Source: Candidatus Planktophila sp.
Lineage (GTDB): Bacteria; Actinomycetota; Actinomycetes; Nanopelagicales; Nanopelagicaceae
DNA: 36,093 bases
NCBI GenBank assembly: GCA_021741905.1
Contig: JAIOWZ010000014.1
Coordinates: 1 to 36,093 of the forward strand
Direction: 5' to 3'
A model generated the notes under the pieces. It searched no databases. It was given only the letters and a program-made list of their open reading frames with translations, and was not told where the DNA came from. Positions 1 through 9,669 of this stretch are shown here, piece by piece. The translations under genes were made by a program, and so were the position numbers. Position 1 is the stretch's first letter. Every line of letters starts with the position of its first letter.

Positions 1-228
1 ATCAAACTAGGTTCCAAGGGAGCTATTGCGGTCAATGGAAATGACAGTGCAAAGGTTTCAGCGGTCACAACTAATGTCGTCGACACAACTGGTGCTGGAG
101 ATTCATTTGCTGCAGGCTTTATTCCGAAGTGGCTAGAAACGAGTGACTTAACTCAAGCCCTCACCGCAGGTGCAGCCCTTGCTGCAAAGTGTGTTTCATC
201 CGTTGGGGCGCGCCCTCCCCTAAATTAG
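1..228 (+). CDS. PfkB-family (ribokinase-like) carbohydrate kinase, C-terminal part
   Basis: The reading frame is open from base 1 to a TAG at 226-228, so the 5' part lies outside the window; 75 residues are visible. They contain the PfkB signature 2 core 'DTTGAGDSFAAGF': the GAGD anion hole and the catalytic-base Asp used by ribokinase, fructokinase and adenosine kinase relatives to phosphorylate a sugar hydroxyl with ATP. The helix-rich tail 'LTQALTAGAALAAKCVSSVGA' is typical of the end of these enzymes. The substrate cannot be told from this fragment. The next gene, the topoisomerase A subunit, starts 25 bases downstream on the same strand, so co-transcription is possible. The family call is firm; the substrate is unknown. 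Confidence 0.85.
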   Translation: MKLGSKGAIAVNGNDSAKVSAVTTNVVDTTGAGDSFAAGFIPKWLETSDLTQALTAGAALAAKCVSSVGARPPLN

Positions 229-253
229 CGGTGACTCTTGGCAGAATGCCCCA

Positions 254-1786
254 ATGGCAACTGCGAAGACTCCCGCGAAATCTGCGGCAAAAGGTAAGAA
301 ACCTGCTGGACCAAAGCCCGGTGAATATCCAGGAAAGATCGTTGACATCGATGTTTCCAAGGAAGTCTCTGACTCCTTTCTTGAATATGCATACTCGGTA
401 ATTTATTCACGCGCACTCCCTGATGCACGCGATGGATTAAAACCTGTTCATCGTCGCATCTTGCATCAGATGGCAGATATGGGTCTTCGCCCAGAACGTG
501 GTCACGTTAAGAGCGCACGTGTTGTTGGTGAAGTAATGGGTAAGTTGCACCCTCACGGTGATGGCGCAATCTATGACGCACTTGTTCGTATGGCACAGAG
601 TTTTTCCATGGGATTGCCGTTAATTGATGGTCACGGAAACTTCGGTTCCCTAGATGCTGGACCTGCAGCCATGCGTTATACCGAGGCACGTTTAGCACCA
701 GCTGCTATGTCTATGGTTGCAGAAGCAGATGAAGACACAGTTGATTTTGGTCCTAACTATGACGGTCAGCTCTCTGAGCCCGTAGTTCTGCCTGCTGCAT
801 ACCCAAACCTTCTTGTTAATGGTGGTTCAGGTATTGCTGTTGGTATGGCAACAAATATGGCACCTCACAACTTAGGTGAAGTTATCGCTGCCACTAAGTA
901 TTTAATTGAAAATCCAACAGCAACTATCAAGCAGTTAATGAAGTTTATTCCAGGTCCAGATTTTCCTACCGGTGGAGAAATAGTTGGACTAGATGGTGTG
1001 CGCGAGGCATACTCAACAGGTAAGGGATCATTTAAAGTTCGCGCATCTGTTGAAATTGAAAAGGTTTCAACTCGCAAGATGGGTATCGTCATCAAGGAGC
1101 TTCCTTACACAATCGGACCTGAAAAGGTTGTTGAGCGTATTGCCGCCCTTGTTAAGGCGAAAAAGATTCAAGGAATCAGCGACATCATTGATCTTTCTGA
1201 TGGTCAGACAGGTACCAATGTTGTCATTGAGATTAAAACTGGCTTTGAGCCTGAAGAGGTTCTAGAGAAGCTCTATGCGCTTACCCCCATGGAAGATGCC
1301 TTTGCAATCAACGCTGTTGCCTTAGTCAAGGGCAAGCCACAAACACTTGGACTTAAAGAACTACTAAGAGTCTTCATTGATCACCGCATCGAAGTTGTTC
1401 GTCGCCGCTCTGAATTCCGCAAAGCAAAGGCCGAAGGCAGACTTGGTCTAGTCGATGGACTACTTAAGGCGATTATCGATATCGATAAGGTCATCAAGAT
1501 CATTCGCGGATGCGATGATGCTGCTCAAGCTAAAGAGAAGTTGATCAAAGACTTCAAGTTAAATGATGAGCAAGCAACATACATCTTGGATATGCCACTT
1601 CGTCGTTTAACAAAGATGAGCAAAATCGAACTTGAAACTGAACAAAAGGAGTTAAAGACAGTTATTGCAGAGCTCACAAAGTTACTCAAGAGTGAAGATG
1701 CAATCAAAGCTCAGGTTTCTGATGAACTAACAGCCGTTGGTAAGTCATTTGCTACTGCCCGACGCACTCGAATTGGTGCTGCTTAA
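254..1786 (+). CDS. parC: DNA topoisomerase IV / gyrase-type subunit A, lacking the C-terminal domain
   Basis: This is the breakage-reunion subunit of a type IIA topoisomerase, which cuts and rejoins both DNA strands through a tyrosine link together with the ATPase subunit (parE at 5334-7415). A Lys/Pro/Ala-rich leader of about 25 residues precedes the winged-helix core ('SRALPDARDGLKPVHRR', residues 52-68). The quinolone-pocket motif 'HPHGDGAIYD' is at 99-108, the active-site Tyr is Y142 in 'MRYTEARL', and the tower and coiled-coil regions follow. The protein ends at residue 510 just after 'ARRTRIGAA', which corresponds to the end of the GyrA/ParC N-terminal fragment. Full-length relatives have about 800 residues, so the beta-pinwheel DNA-wrapping domain is absent. 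Only 21 bases separate the stop from the next gene, leaving no room for a decayed remnant. The choice of parC over gyrA rests on a second-topoisomerase-like sequence and on pairing with a ParE-like B subunit in the window. Confidence 0.9.
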   Translation: MATAKTPAKSAAKGKKPAGPKPGEYPGKIVDIDVSKEVSDSFLEYAYSVIYSRALPDARDGLKPVHRRILHQMADMGLRPERGHVKSARVVGEVMGKLHPHGDGAIYDALVRMAQSFSMGLPLIDGHGNFGSLDAGPAAMRYTEARLAPAAMSMVAEADEDTVDFGPNYDGQLSEPVVLPAAYPNLLVNGGSGIAVGMATNMAPHNLGEVIAATKYLIENPTATIKQLMKFIPGPDFPTGGEIVGLDGVREAYSTGKGSFKVRASVEIEKVSTRKMGIVIKELPYTIGPEKVVERIAALVKAKKIQGISDIIDLSDGQTGTNVVIEIKTGFEPEEVLEKLYALTPMEDAFAINAVALVKGKPQTLGLKELLRVFIDHRIEVVRRRSEFRKAKAEGRLGLVDGLLKAIIDIDKVIKIIRGCDDAAQAKEKLIKDFKLNDEQATYILDMPLRRLTKMSKIELETEQKELKTVIAELTKLLKSEDAIKAQVSDELTAVGKSFATARRTRIGAA

Positions 1787-1807
1787 ACCCAGCCGATAGA
1801 CTCGGGT

Positions 1808-3406
1808 GTGATTTCAACTCAAGCCCTCGAACTACGAGCAGGTGCACGCCTTTTAGTTAAAGGTGTAACTGTGCGTATTAATAGCGGCGACCGCATTGGT
1901 TTTGTGGGTCGAAACGGTGCCGGTAAATCAACTCTTGCCAAAGTTTTAGCTGGTGAAAATATGCCAGCAGGTGGCGCTGTAAATCGCACCGGAAAAATTG
2001 GTTACCTCCCCCAAGATCCACGAACCGGTGATGAACCTGGCACGGTGATTGATCGAATCCTTTCGGCCCGTGACCTTGATCAAATTGCCGCCCGCATGCG
2101 CTCTGTTGAAGAGGAGATGGCAACAGCCCAAGGCGAAGCACTTGAAAAAGCGATGGATCGATATGGACGCGTTGAATCAGAGTTTTCTGCAGCAGGTGGC
2201 TATGCCGCAACAGCAGAGGCTGAAGCAATAGCCACATCCCTTGGTGTGTCAGAGGCGGTCTTTGGTAATGAACTCTCGACTCTTTCTGGTGGCCAGCGCC
2301 GTCGTATCGAGTTAGCTCGTATTCTCTTTAGCGGCGCAGAGACACTGCTACTGGATGAGCCAACTAACCACTTAGATGCTGATTCCATTGTGTGGTTGCG
2401 CGAATTTCTATCTAAGTACTCTGGCGGATTAGTAATTATTTCCCACGATGTGAACTTAATTGAAACAGTTGTGAACAAGGTTTTCTACCTAGATGCCAAC
2501 CGTAACTGCATCGATGTATATAACTTGGGCTGGAAGGCTTATCTATTGCAGCGCGAACAAGATGAACACCGCCGTAAGAAGGAGCGCGCTAACGCAGAAA
2601 AGCGTGCAGAGATTTTGCAGAAGCAGGGCGAGAAGATGCGCGCAAAGGCATCTAAGGCAACAGCGGCCCAAGGCATGTTACGCCGTGCTGAAAAACTTCG
2701 AAGTGGTCTAGATGATGTTCGAGTCGCAGACAAGGTTGCAAAACTTCGCTTCCCAACCCCTGCCCCTTGTGGCAAAACTCCCCTATCTGGTGAAGAGCTC
2801 TCAAAGAATTATGGTTCTCTTGAAATCTTTACAGATGTTTCATGTGTGATCGACAAGGGTTCACGCGTTGTAATTCTTGGACTTAACGGTGCAGGCAAGA
2901 CAACTCTGCTTCGTATTTTGGCTGGGGAACTTGAATCAGATACCGGCAAAGTTGAACATGGCCATGGTTTAAAGATCGGCTACTACGCCCAGGAGCACGA
3001 ATCACTTGATTTTGAACGCACGATCTTAGAAAACATGATGTCTGCGACCCCTGATATTGCTGAACCAGAAGCGCGAACCACATTGGGTTCATTCCTATTT
3101 GTTGGCGATGATGTTCACAAACCCGTCAAAGTTTTATCAGGTGGTGAGCGAACACGTTTAGCGTTGGCTGTTTTGGTTGTATCTGCAGCAAATGTGCTAC
3201 TTCTAGATGAGCCAACAAACAACTTAGATCCCGCATCTCGCGCCGAAATTCTTGGCGCATTGGCCGAATATCAAGGTTCAGTCATCATGGTTTCCCACGA
3301 TGAAGGCGCTGTGCAGGCGTTAAAGCCTGAGCGAGTGATCTTGTTACCGGATGGCGATGAAGACTTGTGGAAAGAGGAGTACTTCGACTTAGTCTCTATT
3401 GACTAG
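1808..3406 (+). CDS. ABC-F family ATPase (soluble ribosome-associated type)
   Basis: Two ATP-binding cassettes lie in one soluble chain of 532 residues with no membrane segments, the hallmark of ABC-F proteins, which act on the ribosome rather than in transport. Walker A motifs 'GRNGAGKST' (about 35) and 'GLNGAGKTT' (about 358), signatures 'LSGGQRRR' and 'LSGGERTR', and Walker B motifs '[11 protein letters not shown]' and '[11 protein letters not shown]' are all intact. Between the cassettes is a basic, Lys/Arg/Glu-rich linker (about 235-300), matching the P-site tRNA interaction motif region. The start is a GTG, 21 bases after parC. The N-terminus '[15 protein letters not shown]' resembles the mycobacterial Rv1473-type branch, but I cannot confirm a subfamily, so a specific role (translation factor versus antibiotic protection) is not assigned. 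Its TAG stop shares a CTAG palindrome with the stop of the convergent metalloprotease gene. Confidence 0.93.
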   Translation: MISTQALELRAGARLLVKGVTVRINSGDRIGFVGRNGAGKSTLAKVLAGENMPAGGAVNRTGKIGYLPQDPRTGDEPGTVIDRILSARDLDQIAARMRSVEEEMATAQGEALEKAMDRYGRVESEFSAAGGYAATAEAEAIATSLGVSEAVFGNELSTLSGGQRRRIELARILFSGAETLLLDEPTNHLDADSIVWLREFLSKYSGGLVIISHDVNLIETVVNKVFYLDANRNCIDVYNLGWKAYLLQREQDEHRRKKERANAEKRAEILQKQGEKMRAKASKATAAQGMLRRAEKLRSGLDDVRVADKVAKLRFPTPAPCGKTPLSGEELSKNYGSLEIFTDVSCVIDKGSRVVILGLNGAGKTTLLRILAGELESDTGKVEHGHGLKIGYYAQEHESLDFERTILENMMSATPDIAEPEARTTLGSFLFVGDDVHKPVKVLSGGERTRLALAVLVVSAANVLLLDEPTNNLDPASRAEILGALAEYQGSVIMVSHDEGAVQALKPERVILLPDGDEDLWKEEYFDLVSID

Positions 3407-5307
3407 GGCCTGCTTACTTTTACTGTATCTCCATTTTGATCACGAGAGATAACTTCAATTCGCACCCCATCAACTGTTATGACATCACCCACGCGAAGTG
3501 CGGCATCAGTAAATTGTGAATCAGTTGAGCCGGGACGACGCTGAACTTTCCAGCCACCTTTAATGGATTGAATTGTCATATCAACTGTATAGACAAGTGC
3601 TCCCTCTTGCGATGCGGTCAAAACATCGAAGCCCTCATTGCGACGAGACTCAATAACTAAAATCTTTGAACTAGAAAGTCTTACAACTATTGCCTTTGTT
3701 AGATCGTTGACTCTCTCAATTGGATTTATCTGCTGTGTTACCCCAGTTACATTTAGATCAATTACATTGATGCAATTAATTTGAGAATCGGTTAACCATC
3801 CCAATAAATACCTATTCCATGAGTTCAACTCAGTTGCGCCAATAGACCAGTTATTTGACATCAGATCCCATGTGCCATAAACCGCATCACCTGGATTTAC
3901 ATACAAATCATGCAAACCAAAGAGGTGGCCAGTTTCATGTGAAATCCAACGCCAAGGAGATCCACGTGCAATGCTGCTCCATGCATCTGCGCCAGATAAA
4001 GTGATATTTGTTACGGGGCCATCATTGGTTGCAATGCCAGCTGAATTAAGAGGACCTGCTGGCCCATATGCAATGGATGCCCAAGGAATTTCGCGGGGAC
4101 TTAAGACATAAACAACATCAAATTGTGAGTAATCAACTAGTGGATCAGCGGTCTCAATAGCCAACTTCCAGTAGGAGTAAGGGTCGCCTTGATTCCACGT
4201 TCCCAACTTGTGGAAGGTTGAACTCACTGGCATGCGAACCCAGTTTTTTAACACCTGATAATCGAACTTAACTTTGTTTCCCGACATTTTGTAGAAGAAA
4301 TCATTCTGGGCATCAGTCATAGGTGTGAATTCCTCAGCAGGTGGCCTTTGTCCCACAACATCTGCAAAATCAACTGGGACGATCAGAGCCCTAATTGTTC
4401 CAAAACTTGGCAGGCGTCCTGGTGCTTTAGGAAATCCCACTTGCATTTGAGTGTTACCAGTTTGGTCAAGTAACTGGCATTGAGTGGTTGGCACAAATTT
4501 ATTGGCAGGAGTGGTCTGGAATAAATCAACTGTTAACGTAAAGAATCCAGCAGCATTTGCTGACATCCCAGGAATCGAAAGCACTCCAGAACTATTAACA
4601 ATGGCCGAATAGCGCTTACGAAGATATTGCGTTGTATTTGGTTCCACAATGTCAAAAAGATAAGAGCCTGGAATTAAGTTTGCATAAAAACTACCGTCAA
4701 AATTGCCTAGAAATAACTTCCACTCCCCGCCAGATAATTGAATATATACACCTGGCGAACCAGCTTTTGTAGTCTTACTGCTCGGGTTATAAATCCAGAG
4801 CTTTACATTCGTTCCTGCAGGTGCGGCTTGTACGGAAACGGGAAGATCAAAACTTGCTTCAAGATTTGCTGGGTTCCCACCAGCGCCACCGGTGTAAACA
4901 GTTATTCCTTTGACAGGAGGCGCTATCGCCCCACTGACGAGAGGTGTGGGAGTTGGTGTGGGAGTTGAAGTCGGTGTGGGAGTTGAAGTCGGTGTGGGAG
5001 TTGGTGTGGGAGTTGGTGTGGGAGTTGGAGTCGGTGTGGGAGTTGGTGTGGGAGTTGGTGTGGGAGTTGGTGTGGGAGTTGGTGTTGGAGTTGGAGTTGG
5101 AGTTGGTGTTGGAATTACAGCAACTGGCTTACTCCACACAAGTTTCTTGCCAGATTTTATGCAGGTAAATTTGTTTGATTTATAAGTTTGCTTTTGCCCA
5201 AGCTTGCTACATGCTTTTCCAGCCACAGGTGCTGCTGCATTACTGGCGGGAACAATAAGAAGACCAGCGCTTAAGACAAGAATTGCTAAGTAGGCTCTCC
5301 GGCGCAT
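3403..5307 (-). CDS. Secreted zinc metalloprotease-like protein (M6-like) with Pro-Thr repeat linker
   Basis: The ATG at 5307 gives a 634-residue protein with a signal peptide (Arg-rich start, hydrophobic core, 'PASNAAAP'). A small Cys/Lys-rich module follows ('[18 protein letters not shown]', then 'GKKLVW'). Next is a PT-dipeptide linker of about 57 residues and a long extracellular region. The zinc site '[14 protein letters not shown]' has H457-E458-x-x-H461 and a downstream GLxD, as in M6 (immune inhibitor A) proteases and related metzincin-like enzymes. The lead-in '[11 protein letters not shown]' is also typical of M6 proteins. It is probably a cell-surface or secreted endopeptidase of unknown target. 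It starts 26 bases after the parE stop, so it may be read from the parE transcript. An upstream in-frame TTG at 5313 is possible but less likely. The stop overlaps the stop of the ABC-F gene by 4 bases. Confidence 0.82.
   Translation of the reverse strand: MRRRAYLAILVLSAGLLIVPASNAAAPVAGKACSKLGQKQTYKSNKFTCIKSGKKLVWSKPVAVIPTPTPTPTPTPTPTPTPTPTPTPTPTPTPTPTPTPTPTPTPTSTPTPTSTPTPTPTPLVSGAIAPPVKGITVYTGGAGGNPANLEASFDLPVSVQAAPAGTNVKLWIYNPSSKTTKAGSPGVYIQLSGGEWKLFLGNFDGSFYANLIPGSYLFDIVEPNTTQYLRKRYSAIVNSSGVLSIPGMSANAAGFFTLTVDLFQTTPANKFVPTTQCQLLDQTGNTQMQVGFPKAPGRLPSFGTIRALIVPVDFADVVGQRPPAEEFTPMTDAQNDFFYKMSGNKVKFDYQVLKNWVRMPVSSTFHKLGTWNQGDPYSYWKLAIETADPLVDYSQFDVVYVLSPREIPWASIAYGPAGPLNSAGIATNDGPVTNITLSGADAWSSIARGSPWRWISHETGHLFGLHDLYVNPGDAVYGTWDLMSNNWSIGATELNSWNRYLLGWLTDSQINCINVIDLNVTGVTQQINPIERVNDLTKAIVVRLSSSKILVIESRRNEGFDVLTASQEGALVYTVDMTIQSIKGGWKVQRRPGSTDSQFTDAALRVGDVITVDGVRIEVISRDQNGDTVKVSRP
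4943..5114. repeat. 12-bp tandem repeat (GTGGGAGTTGGT) inside the metalloprotease gene
   Basis: About 14 copies of a 12-base unit, with some GAAGTC and GTTGGA variants, encode the PT linker on the minus strand. The unit is a multiple of three, so copy-number change would lengthen or shorten the linker by four residues without a frameshift. The same unit recurs at the right end of the window (35964-36093). Confidence 0.95.
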
Positions 5308-5333
5308 CCTCAAAGGATAGTAGGGATTAAGAC

Positions 5334-7415
5334 TTAAGCGTCGATGTGCTCGCGATCAATCTCCGCGTTAGCAATAAATTCTTTACGAGGCGCCACATCG
5401 CTACCCATCAATAGCTCAAACATTGCCTCGGATGCTGCTGCATCTGAAACGGTAATTCGGCGCAAGGTGCGGGCATCTGGATCCATCGTTGTTTCACGAA
5501 GCTGATCCGCATCCATTTCGCCAAGGCCTTTATAGCGCTGAATTGGTTCCTTCCAACGCTTACCGGTCTTTTTGAGATCTGCAGTTACGCGCTTCATCTC
5601 ATCATCACTATATGTGTAGATGTACTCGCCCTTCTTGCCTCCCCCGCCCATAACTTCGATGCGGTGCAGAGGAGGGATTGCAGCAAATACGCGACCTGAG
5701 TCAATGAGTGGGCGCATATAGCGATACATCAAAGTCAATAACAAGCAACGAATGTGAGCGCCATCAACGTCAGCATCTGACATCAAGATAATGCGGCCAT
5801 AGCGTGCTTCATCTAATTCAAAGGACTTTCCAGAACCAGCACCAATTACCTGAATAATCGAGCCACATTCTTTGTCTTCAAGCATTTGGGAAAGTGAGGC
5901 TTTTTGCACATTAAGAATTTTGCCTCGAATAGGCAAGATCGCTTGGAACTCGCTATTACGCGCAGCCTTGGTTGTGCCGAGCGCCGAGTCACCTTCCACG
6001 ATGAACAATTCTGTCCGTGTCACATCCTCTGAACGACAATCTGAGAGCTTCGTAGGAAGTGATGATGACTCAAGTGCGTTCTTGCGACGCTGTAGATCTT
6101 TGTGTGCACGAGCACTAATACGTGTGCGAGATGCTGCAGCGATCTTTTCTAGAACAAGGCGTCCGTTTGCCTTATCAATACGCTTGGTTGTGTTGAAATA
6201 CTCTTTCATCTTGTCGGCAACAACGGCTGAGACAATTCGTGTAGCTGCTGCAGTTCCTAGAACTTCCTTTGTCTGACCTTCAAACTGTGGTTCAGACATA
6301 CGAACTGTCACAACAGCGGTTAATCCTTCAAGGATGTCATCTTTAATAACATCTGCTTCCTTGTTAGCCAAAGTCTTAGTTGATCTCAACGCTTCATTAA
6401 TCACCTTAACAAGTGAGCGTTCAAAGCCAAGGACGTGAGTTCCACCCTTTGGCGTTGCGATGATGTTTACAAAGGAGCGCTGGGTAGTCTCAAAACCATT
6501 GCCCCACTTCATCGCGATATCAACTTCCATGTCGCGCTCTACCTCGGTCGAAACCATGTGGCCCTTGTCATCAAGTACTGGAACAGTCTCTTGATAGTGA
6601 CCAGTACCGTAGATACGAATGACATCACCAACAGCCTCATCTGGCTGCAGATAATTACAATATTCAGTAATTCCACTCTTGTGGAAGAAGGTTTCAGTCG
6701 TCTTAGTCTTTGTACGATTGTCATTAACAATCAGCGTTAATCCTGGGACTAAATAGGATGTTTGGCGAGCACGTGCATAAATATCTTCTAAGTCCAGCTC
6801 TGCTTCCTTCAAAAAGATTTGGCGATCACTCCACCATTTAATGCGTGTGCCTGTTACCTTCGATGAAATCTTTCCAATTACACGCAAACCTGATTTTGGT
6901 TCGAAGGGTGCCTTTGGTCCATCGCCATCAAAAATACCTGCAGTTCCGCGTTGGAATGACATCCAATAAATTTTGCCATCACGATCAACTTCAGCATCTA
7001 AGCGTGAGGCAAGTGCGTTAACAACAGATGCACCAACACCGTGCAGACCACCGGAGGCTGCATATGATCCACCACCAAATTTTCCACCAGCATGTAATTT
7101 TGTAAGAACAACTTCCACACCAGTCAAACCAGTTTTTTGTTCCTTATCTACCGGAATACCGCGACCATCATCATGGACTTCAACAGATCCATCTGACTCA
7201 AGATTGATTTCAATCTTCTTGCAATGCCCAGCTAACGCCTCATCAACAGAGTTATCAATAATTTCCCACAAGCAGTGCATGAGGCCACGTGAATCGGTGG
7301 AACCGATATACATTCCTGGGCGCTTGCGAACTGCGTCTAGGCCCTCTAGGACCGCTAAATCTTTTGCGGTATAGCTATCTTGCGAAGGGGTCGCAATTAC
7401 ATCTTTCTCGGCCAT
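5334..7415 (-). CDS. parE: DNA topoisomerase IV / gyrase-type subunit B (ATPase subunit)
   Basis: This 693-residue GHKL ATPase and TOPRIM subunit drives strand passage with the A subunit at 254-1786. Visible landmarks in order are '[18 protein letters not shown]', the ATP-site Asn/Glu region '[13 protein letters not shown]', 'DDGRGIPVD', '[12 protein letters not shown]...[13 protein letters not shown]', the TOPRIM 'EGDSALG', '[10 protein letters not shown]' and '[10 protein letters not shown]', and the C-terminal '[10 protein letters not shown]...LWET-like' segment (here 'LRETTMDP'). Length and motifs match ParE/GyrB without the enterobacterial insert. I chose ATG 7415 ('MAEKDV') because family members begin shortly before the 'YTAKDL' segment; an in-frame GTG at 7439 is an alternative and neither has a strong ribosome-binding site. 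ParE rather than GyrB is inferred from context, since gyrB normally sits beside dnaA/recF. Confidence 0.92.
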   Translation of the reverse strand: MAEKDVIATPSQDSYTAKDLAVLEGLDAVRKRPGMYIGSTDSRGLMHCLWEIIDNSVDEALAGHCKKIEINLESDGSVEVHDDGRGIPVDKEQKTGLTGVEVVLTKLHAGGKFGGGSYAASGGLHGVGASVVNALASRLDAEVDRDGKIYWMSFQRGTAGIFDGDGPKAPFEPKSGLRVIGKISSKVTGTRIKWWSDRQIFLKEAELDLEDIYARARQTSYLVPGLTLIVNDNRTKTKTTETFFHKSGITEYCNYLQPDEAVGDVIRIYGTGHYQETVPVLDDKGHMVSTEVERDMEVDIAMKWGNGFETTQRSFVNIIATPKGGTHVLGFERSLVKVINEALRSTKTLANKEADVIKDDILEGLTAVVTVRMSEPQFEGQTKEVLGTAAATRIVSAVVADKMKEYFNTTKRIDKANGRLVLEKIAAASRTRISARAHKDLQRRKNALESSSLPTKLSDCRSEDVTRTELFIVEGDSALGTTKAARNSEFQAILPIRGKILNVQKASLSQMLEDKECGSIIQVIGAGSGKSFELDEARYGRIILMSDADVDGAHIRCLLLTLMYRYMRPLIDSGRVFAAIPPLHRIEVMGGGGKKGEYIYTYSDDEMKRVTADLKKTGKRWKEPIQRYKGLGEMDADQLRETTMDPDARTLRRITVSDAAASEAMFELLMGSDVAPRKEFIANAEIDREHIDA

Positions 7416-7606
7416 GGGGCGAAAGATTATCTTCCTCACCCCTTTTTTGTGCTTAAGCGCGCCGAATACATCTCAGATAGTGGAAATTGTCGACTCTCAG
7501 CGTTAAATCAGTGTTAATTAAGTAAAAAAGATTAAAAACAACAAGCGGGGAATTAATAAATGTGGTTTCCTGTTCCATAGAGAAGTTCATGGAAACGGAG
7601 AGAGAT
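7416..7606. other. Divergent intergenic region between parE and the DUF7455 gene
   Basis: This 191-bp AT-rich gap must hold the promoters for both divergent genes. I see no clear -10/-35 pair; the near-repeated GTTAAATC/GTTAATTA words around 7502-7520 are the only pattern. The ribosome-binding GGAG of the DUF7455 gene lies at its right edge. Confidence 0.5.
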
Positions 7607-7819
7607 ATGTCAGAACAGTTATTGCTTGAATCAGTACCTCTTAACGCTCTAGATCGATGCGATCGGTGCGGCGCCCAAGCTTATGTCCGTGCAGTACTTC
7701 TCAACGGCGGAGAACTCATGTTCTGTGCTCATCACGGCAAGGAATACGCTGAAAAGCTAAAGCCAATTGCCGCAAAGATTCTAGATGAATCAGAAAAGTT
7801 GATTGAATCTAAAAACTAG
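7607..7819 (+). CDS. DUF7455 family small zinc-ribbon-like protein
   Basis: A 70-residue protein with two metal-binding-type half sites, 'CDRCGAQA' and 'FCAHHGKEY', spaced about 28 residues apart. This pattern belongs to a small family (DUF7455) that in actinobacteria usually lies beside the gene for the principal sigma factor, exactly as here. Its function is unknown. An upstream in-frame ATG would start at 7562, but the ATG at 7607 is preceded by GGAGAGAGAT, a well-placed ribosome-binding site, so I choose it. The gene faces rpoD and both run into the shared terminator at 7829-7867. Confidence 0.85.
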   Translation: MSEQLLLESVPLNALDRCDRCGAQAYVRAVLLNGGELMFCAHHGKEYAEKLKPIAAKILDESEKLIESKN

Positions 7820-7828
7820 ATTTATATC

Positions 7829-7867
7829 AAAAAAGCCCTTATGCGATTAACGCGTAAGGGCTTTTTT
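7829..7867. terminator. Bidirectional rho-independent terminator between the DUF7455 gene and rpoD
   Basis: The stem AAAAAAGCCCTTA / TAAGGGCTTTTTT extends through GCG/CGC around an ATTAA loop with a single mismatch. A-tracts and T-tracts flank both sides, so it can stop transcripts arriving from either convergent gene. Confidence 0.93.
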
Positions 7868-7878
7868 GTTGGTGAATC

Positions 7879-9582
7879 TTAATCTAGATAGTCGCGCAGC
7901 ACTTGACTGCGTGATGGGTGACGAAGCTTTGACATTGTCTTTGATTCAATCTGGCGAATACGTTCACGAGTAACTCCGTAAACCTTTCCGATCTCATCAA
8001 GTGTCTTTGGTTGTCCATCTGTTAATCCAAAGCGCATTGCAACCACGCCTGCTTCACGTTCTGACAAAGTGTCTAGAACTGAGTGCAACTGTTCTTGTAA
8101 CAATGTGAATGAAACTGCATCGGCTGGAACTACAGCTTCAGAGTCTTCAATCAAATCACCAAACTCTGAATCTCCTTCTTCACCAAGTGGAGTGTGAAGT
8201 GAGATTGGTTCGCGACCATACTTTTGAACTTCAACAACCTTTTCGGGTGTCATATCAAGTTCTTTAGCTAACTCTTCTGGAGTCGGTTCACGACCAAGAT
8301 CTTGAAGCATCTGGCGCTGAACACGTGCCAACTTATTAATAACTTCAACCATGTGCACAGGAATACGGATCGTGCGCGCCTGGTCTGCCATCGCGCGAGT
8401 AATTGCCTGGCGAATCCACCATGTTGCATATGTTGAGAACTTATAACCCTTTGTATAGTCGAACTTCTCAACTGCGCGAATAAGACCCAAGTTACCTTCC
8501 TGGATCAAGTCCAAGAACAGCATTCCGCGGCCGGTATAGCGCTTAGCAAGTGAAACAACCAGACGTAGGTTTGCCTCTAGTAAGTGGTTCTTTGCGCGCT
8601 TTCCATCTTCCACAAGCCATTCAAGTTCACGCTTATATTTCTTTTCAAGCTTCTTCTCGTGCTTCAATTTCTCTTCAGCAAATAGACCAACCTCTACCCG
8701 TGTTGCAAGCTCTACTTCAAGCTCTGCGTTCAGCAAGGCAACGCGGCCAATCTGCTTTAAGTAATCCTTCACAGGATCTGCTGTTGCACCAGCTGTCATA
8801 ACAGTCTGTGCCGGAGCGTCATCTTCTTCAGATGCCTTTAATGTAAAGGCATCCTCTTCCTTGCCCTGGGTTGCCTCATCAGCAAGATCCACAACGCGTG
8901 GTTGTGCACCCTTTTCTTCTTCGCTGTCGATAATCTCGACAACTTCCTTAATAAGAGTCTCAACATCTTCTAGTTCAACTTCTTCTAACTCAACTTCTTC
9001 GCCATCAATTTTTGTAATAACAGTCTTACCGGTCTTGGCATCTACTTTTGGTGCTTCAACCTTGGTAGCAACTGGCTTTGGCGCGATTAACTCGTACTCA
9101 GCCTTCTTCAAAATTCGTGACGGTGAACCAAGTCCAGTTTTGCGAAGTTTTTCAACCATTACTGGAACTTCATTTGCGAGCGCGCGGGCCTCATCAACTA
9201 AATCTTTGTCAGCCTTCTTTGGAATTCTGTTGATCGATGTAACACCACGCGCATCAAGTTCAGCCAATACTTCGTTTTGGCGAAGCACCGCGTTCTTTGC
9301 ATCAACAATTTGTTGAACATCTTTTGCAGTTAAATCCTTTTTAAGTTCAATTTTCTTTGCAGGAGCTGCCTTCTTAACTGGCGCTGCCTTCTTTGCTACC
9401 GCCTTCTTAACTGGAGCGGCTTTTTTAACGCCAGCTTTCTTTGCAGGAGCGGCCTTCTTAACAACTGCGGCCTTTTTAACTGGCGCGGCTTTCTTTGCAA
9501 CAGCTTTTTTAACTGGTGCGACTTTCTTCTTCGCAGAAGTTTTCGCCTTCACCTTGTTTTTGAGCGCACTAAATACAGCCAC
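7879..9582 (-). CDS. rpoD: Principal (housekeeping) RNA polymerase sigma factor, RpoD/HrdB type
   Basis: This 567-residue group 1 sigma-70 factor directs RNA polymerase to housekeeping promoters. The first ~80 residues are a histone-H1-like tail of 'KKAAPVKKA' repeats, followed by an acidic stretch ('[16 protein letters not shown]'). Region 1.2 begins near '[11 protein letters not shown]'; region 2 holds '[20 protein letters not shown]' and '[16 protein letters not shown]' (-10 recognition and melting). Region 4 ends the protein with '[19 protein letters not shown]' (-35 helix-turn-helix). The GTG start at 9582 follows AAAGGA with good spacing. A TATAAT box and a small hairpin lie upstream. 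All conserved regions are intact, so it should be functional. The basic tail is common in actinobacterial primary sigma factors. Confidence 0.96.
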   Translation of the reverse strand: MAVFSALKNKVKAKTSAKKKVAPVKKAVAKKAAPVKKAAVVKKAAPAKKAGVKKAAPVKKAVAKKAAPVKKAAPAKKIELKKDLTAKDVQQIVDAKNAVLRQNEVLAELDARGVTSINRIPKKADKDLVDEARALANEVPVMVEKLRKTGLGSPSRILKKAEYELIAPKPVATKVEAPKVDAKTGKTVITKIDGEEVELEEVELEDVETLIKEVVEIIDSEEEKGAQPRVVDLADEATQGKEEDAFTLKASEEDDAPAQTVMTAGATADPVKDYLKQIGRVALLNAELEVELATRVEVGLFAEEKLKHEKKLEKKYKRELEWLVEDGKRAKNHLLEANLRLVVSLAKRYTGRGMLFLDLIQEGNLGLIRAVEKFDYTKGYKFSTYATWWIRQAITRAMADQARTIRIPVHMVEVINKLARVQRQMLQDLGREPTPEELAKELDMTPEKVVEVQKYGREPISLHTPLGEEGDSEFGDLIEDSEAVVPADAVSFTLLQEQLHSVLDTLSEREAGVVAMRFGLTDGQPKTLDEIGKVYGVTRERIRQIESKTMSKLRHPSRSQVLRDYLD

Positions 9583-9599
9583 AATTGTCCTTTGATTTT

Positions 9600-9617
9600 T
9601 TCAGCGAGACCGCTGAA
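9600..9617 (-). promoter_or_regulatory. Hairpin in the rpoD 5' leader
   Basis: A perfect 7-bp inverted repeat, TTCAGCG-N4-CGCTGAA, lies between the TATAAT box and the rpoD ribosome-binding site. It is followed on the minus strand by an A-tract rather than a T-tract, so it is not a terminator for rpoD. It could stabilise the leader or bind a regulator. Confidence 0.5.
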
Positions 9618-9628
9618 GTGATAGGTAT

Positions 9629-9634
9629 ATTATA
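9629..9634 (-). promoter_or_regulatory. Candidate -10 box (TATAAT) of the rpoD promoter
   Basis: A perfect TATAAT is read on the minus strand about 47 bases upstream of the rpoD GTG. No convincing -35 hexamer lies at 16-18 bases, so this is a candidate only. Confidence 0.5.
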
Positions 9635-9669
9635 ATTTGTCCACAGGGCAAAATGCACATCGAAAACCC

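Noticed and set aside
3403-3406. Possible frameshift or fusion between the ABC-F and metalloprotease genes
   Set aside because: They are convergent genes whose stops simply share a CTAG palindrome.
4943-5114. Tandem array considered as a CRISPR
   Set aside because: The units are adjacent with no unique spacers, have a 12-bp period, and encode an in-frame PT linker; no cas genes are near.
4910-5185. Plus-strand open frames through the repeat coding Gly-Val or Trp-Glu-Leu polymers
   Set aside because: They are antisense shadows of the PT linker; the 12-bp unit has no stop codon in any frame, so open frames arise automatically.
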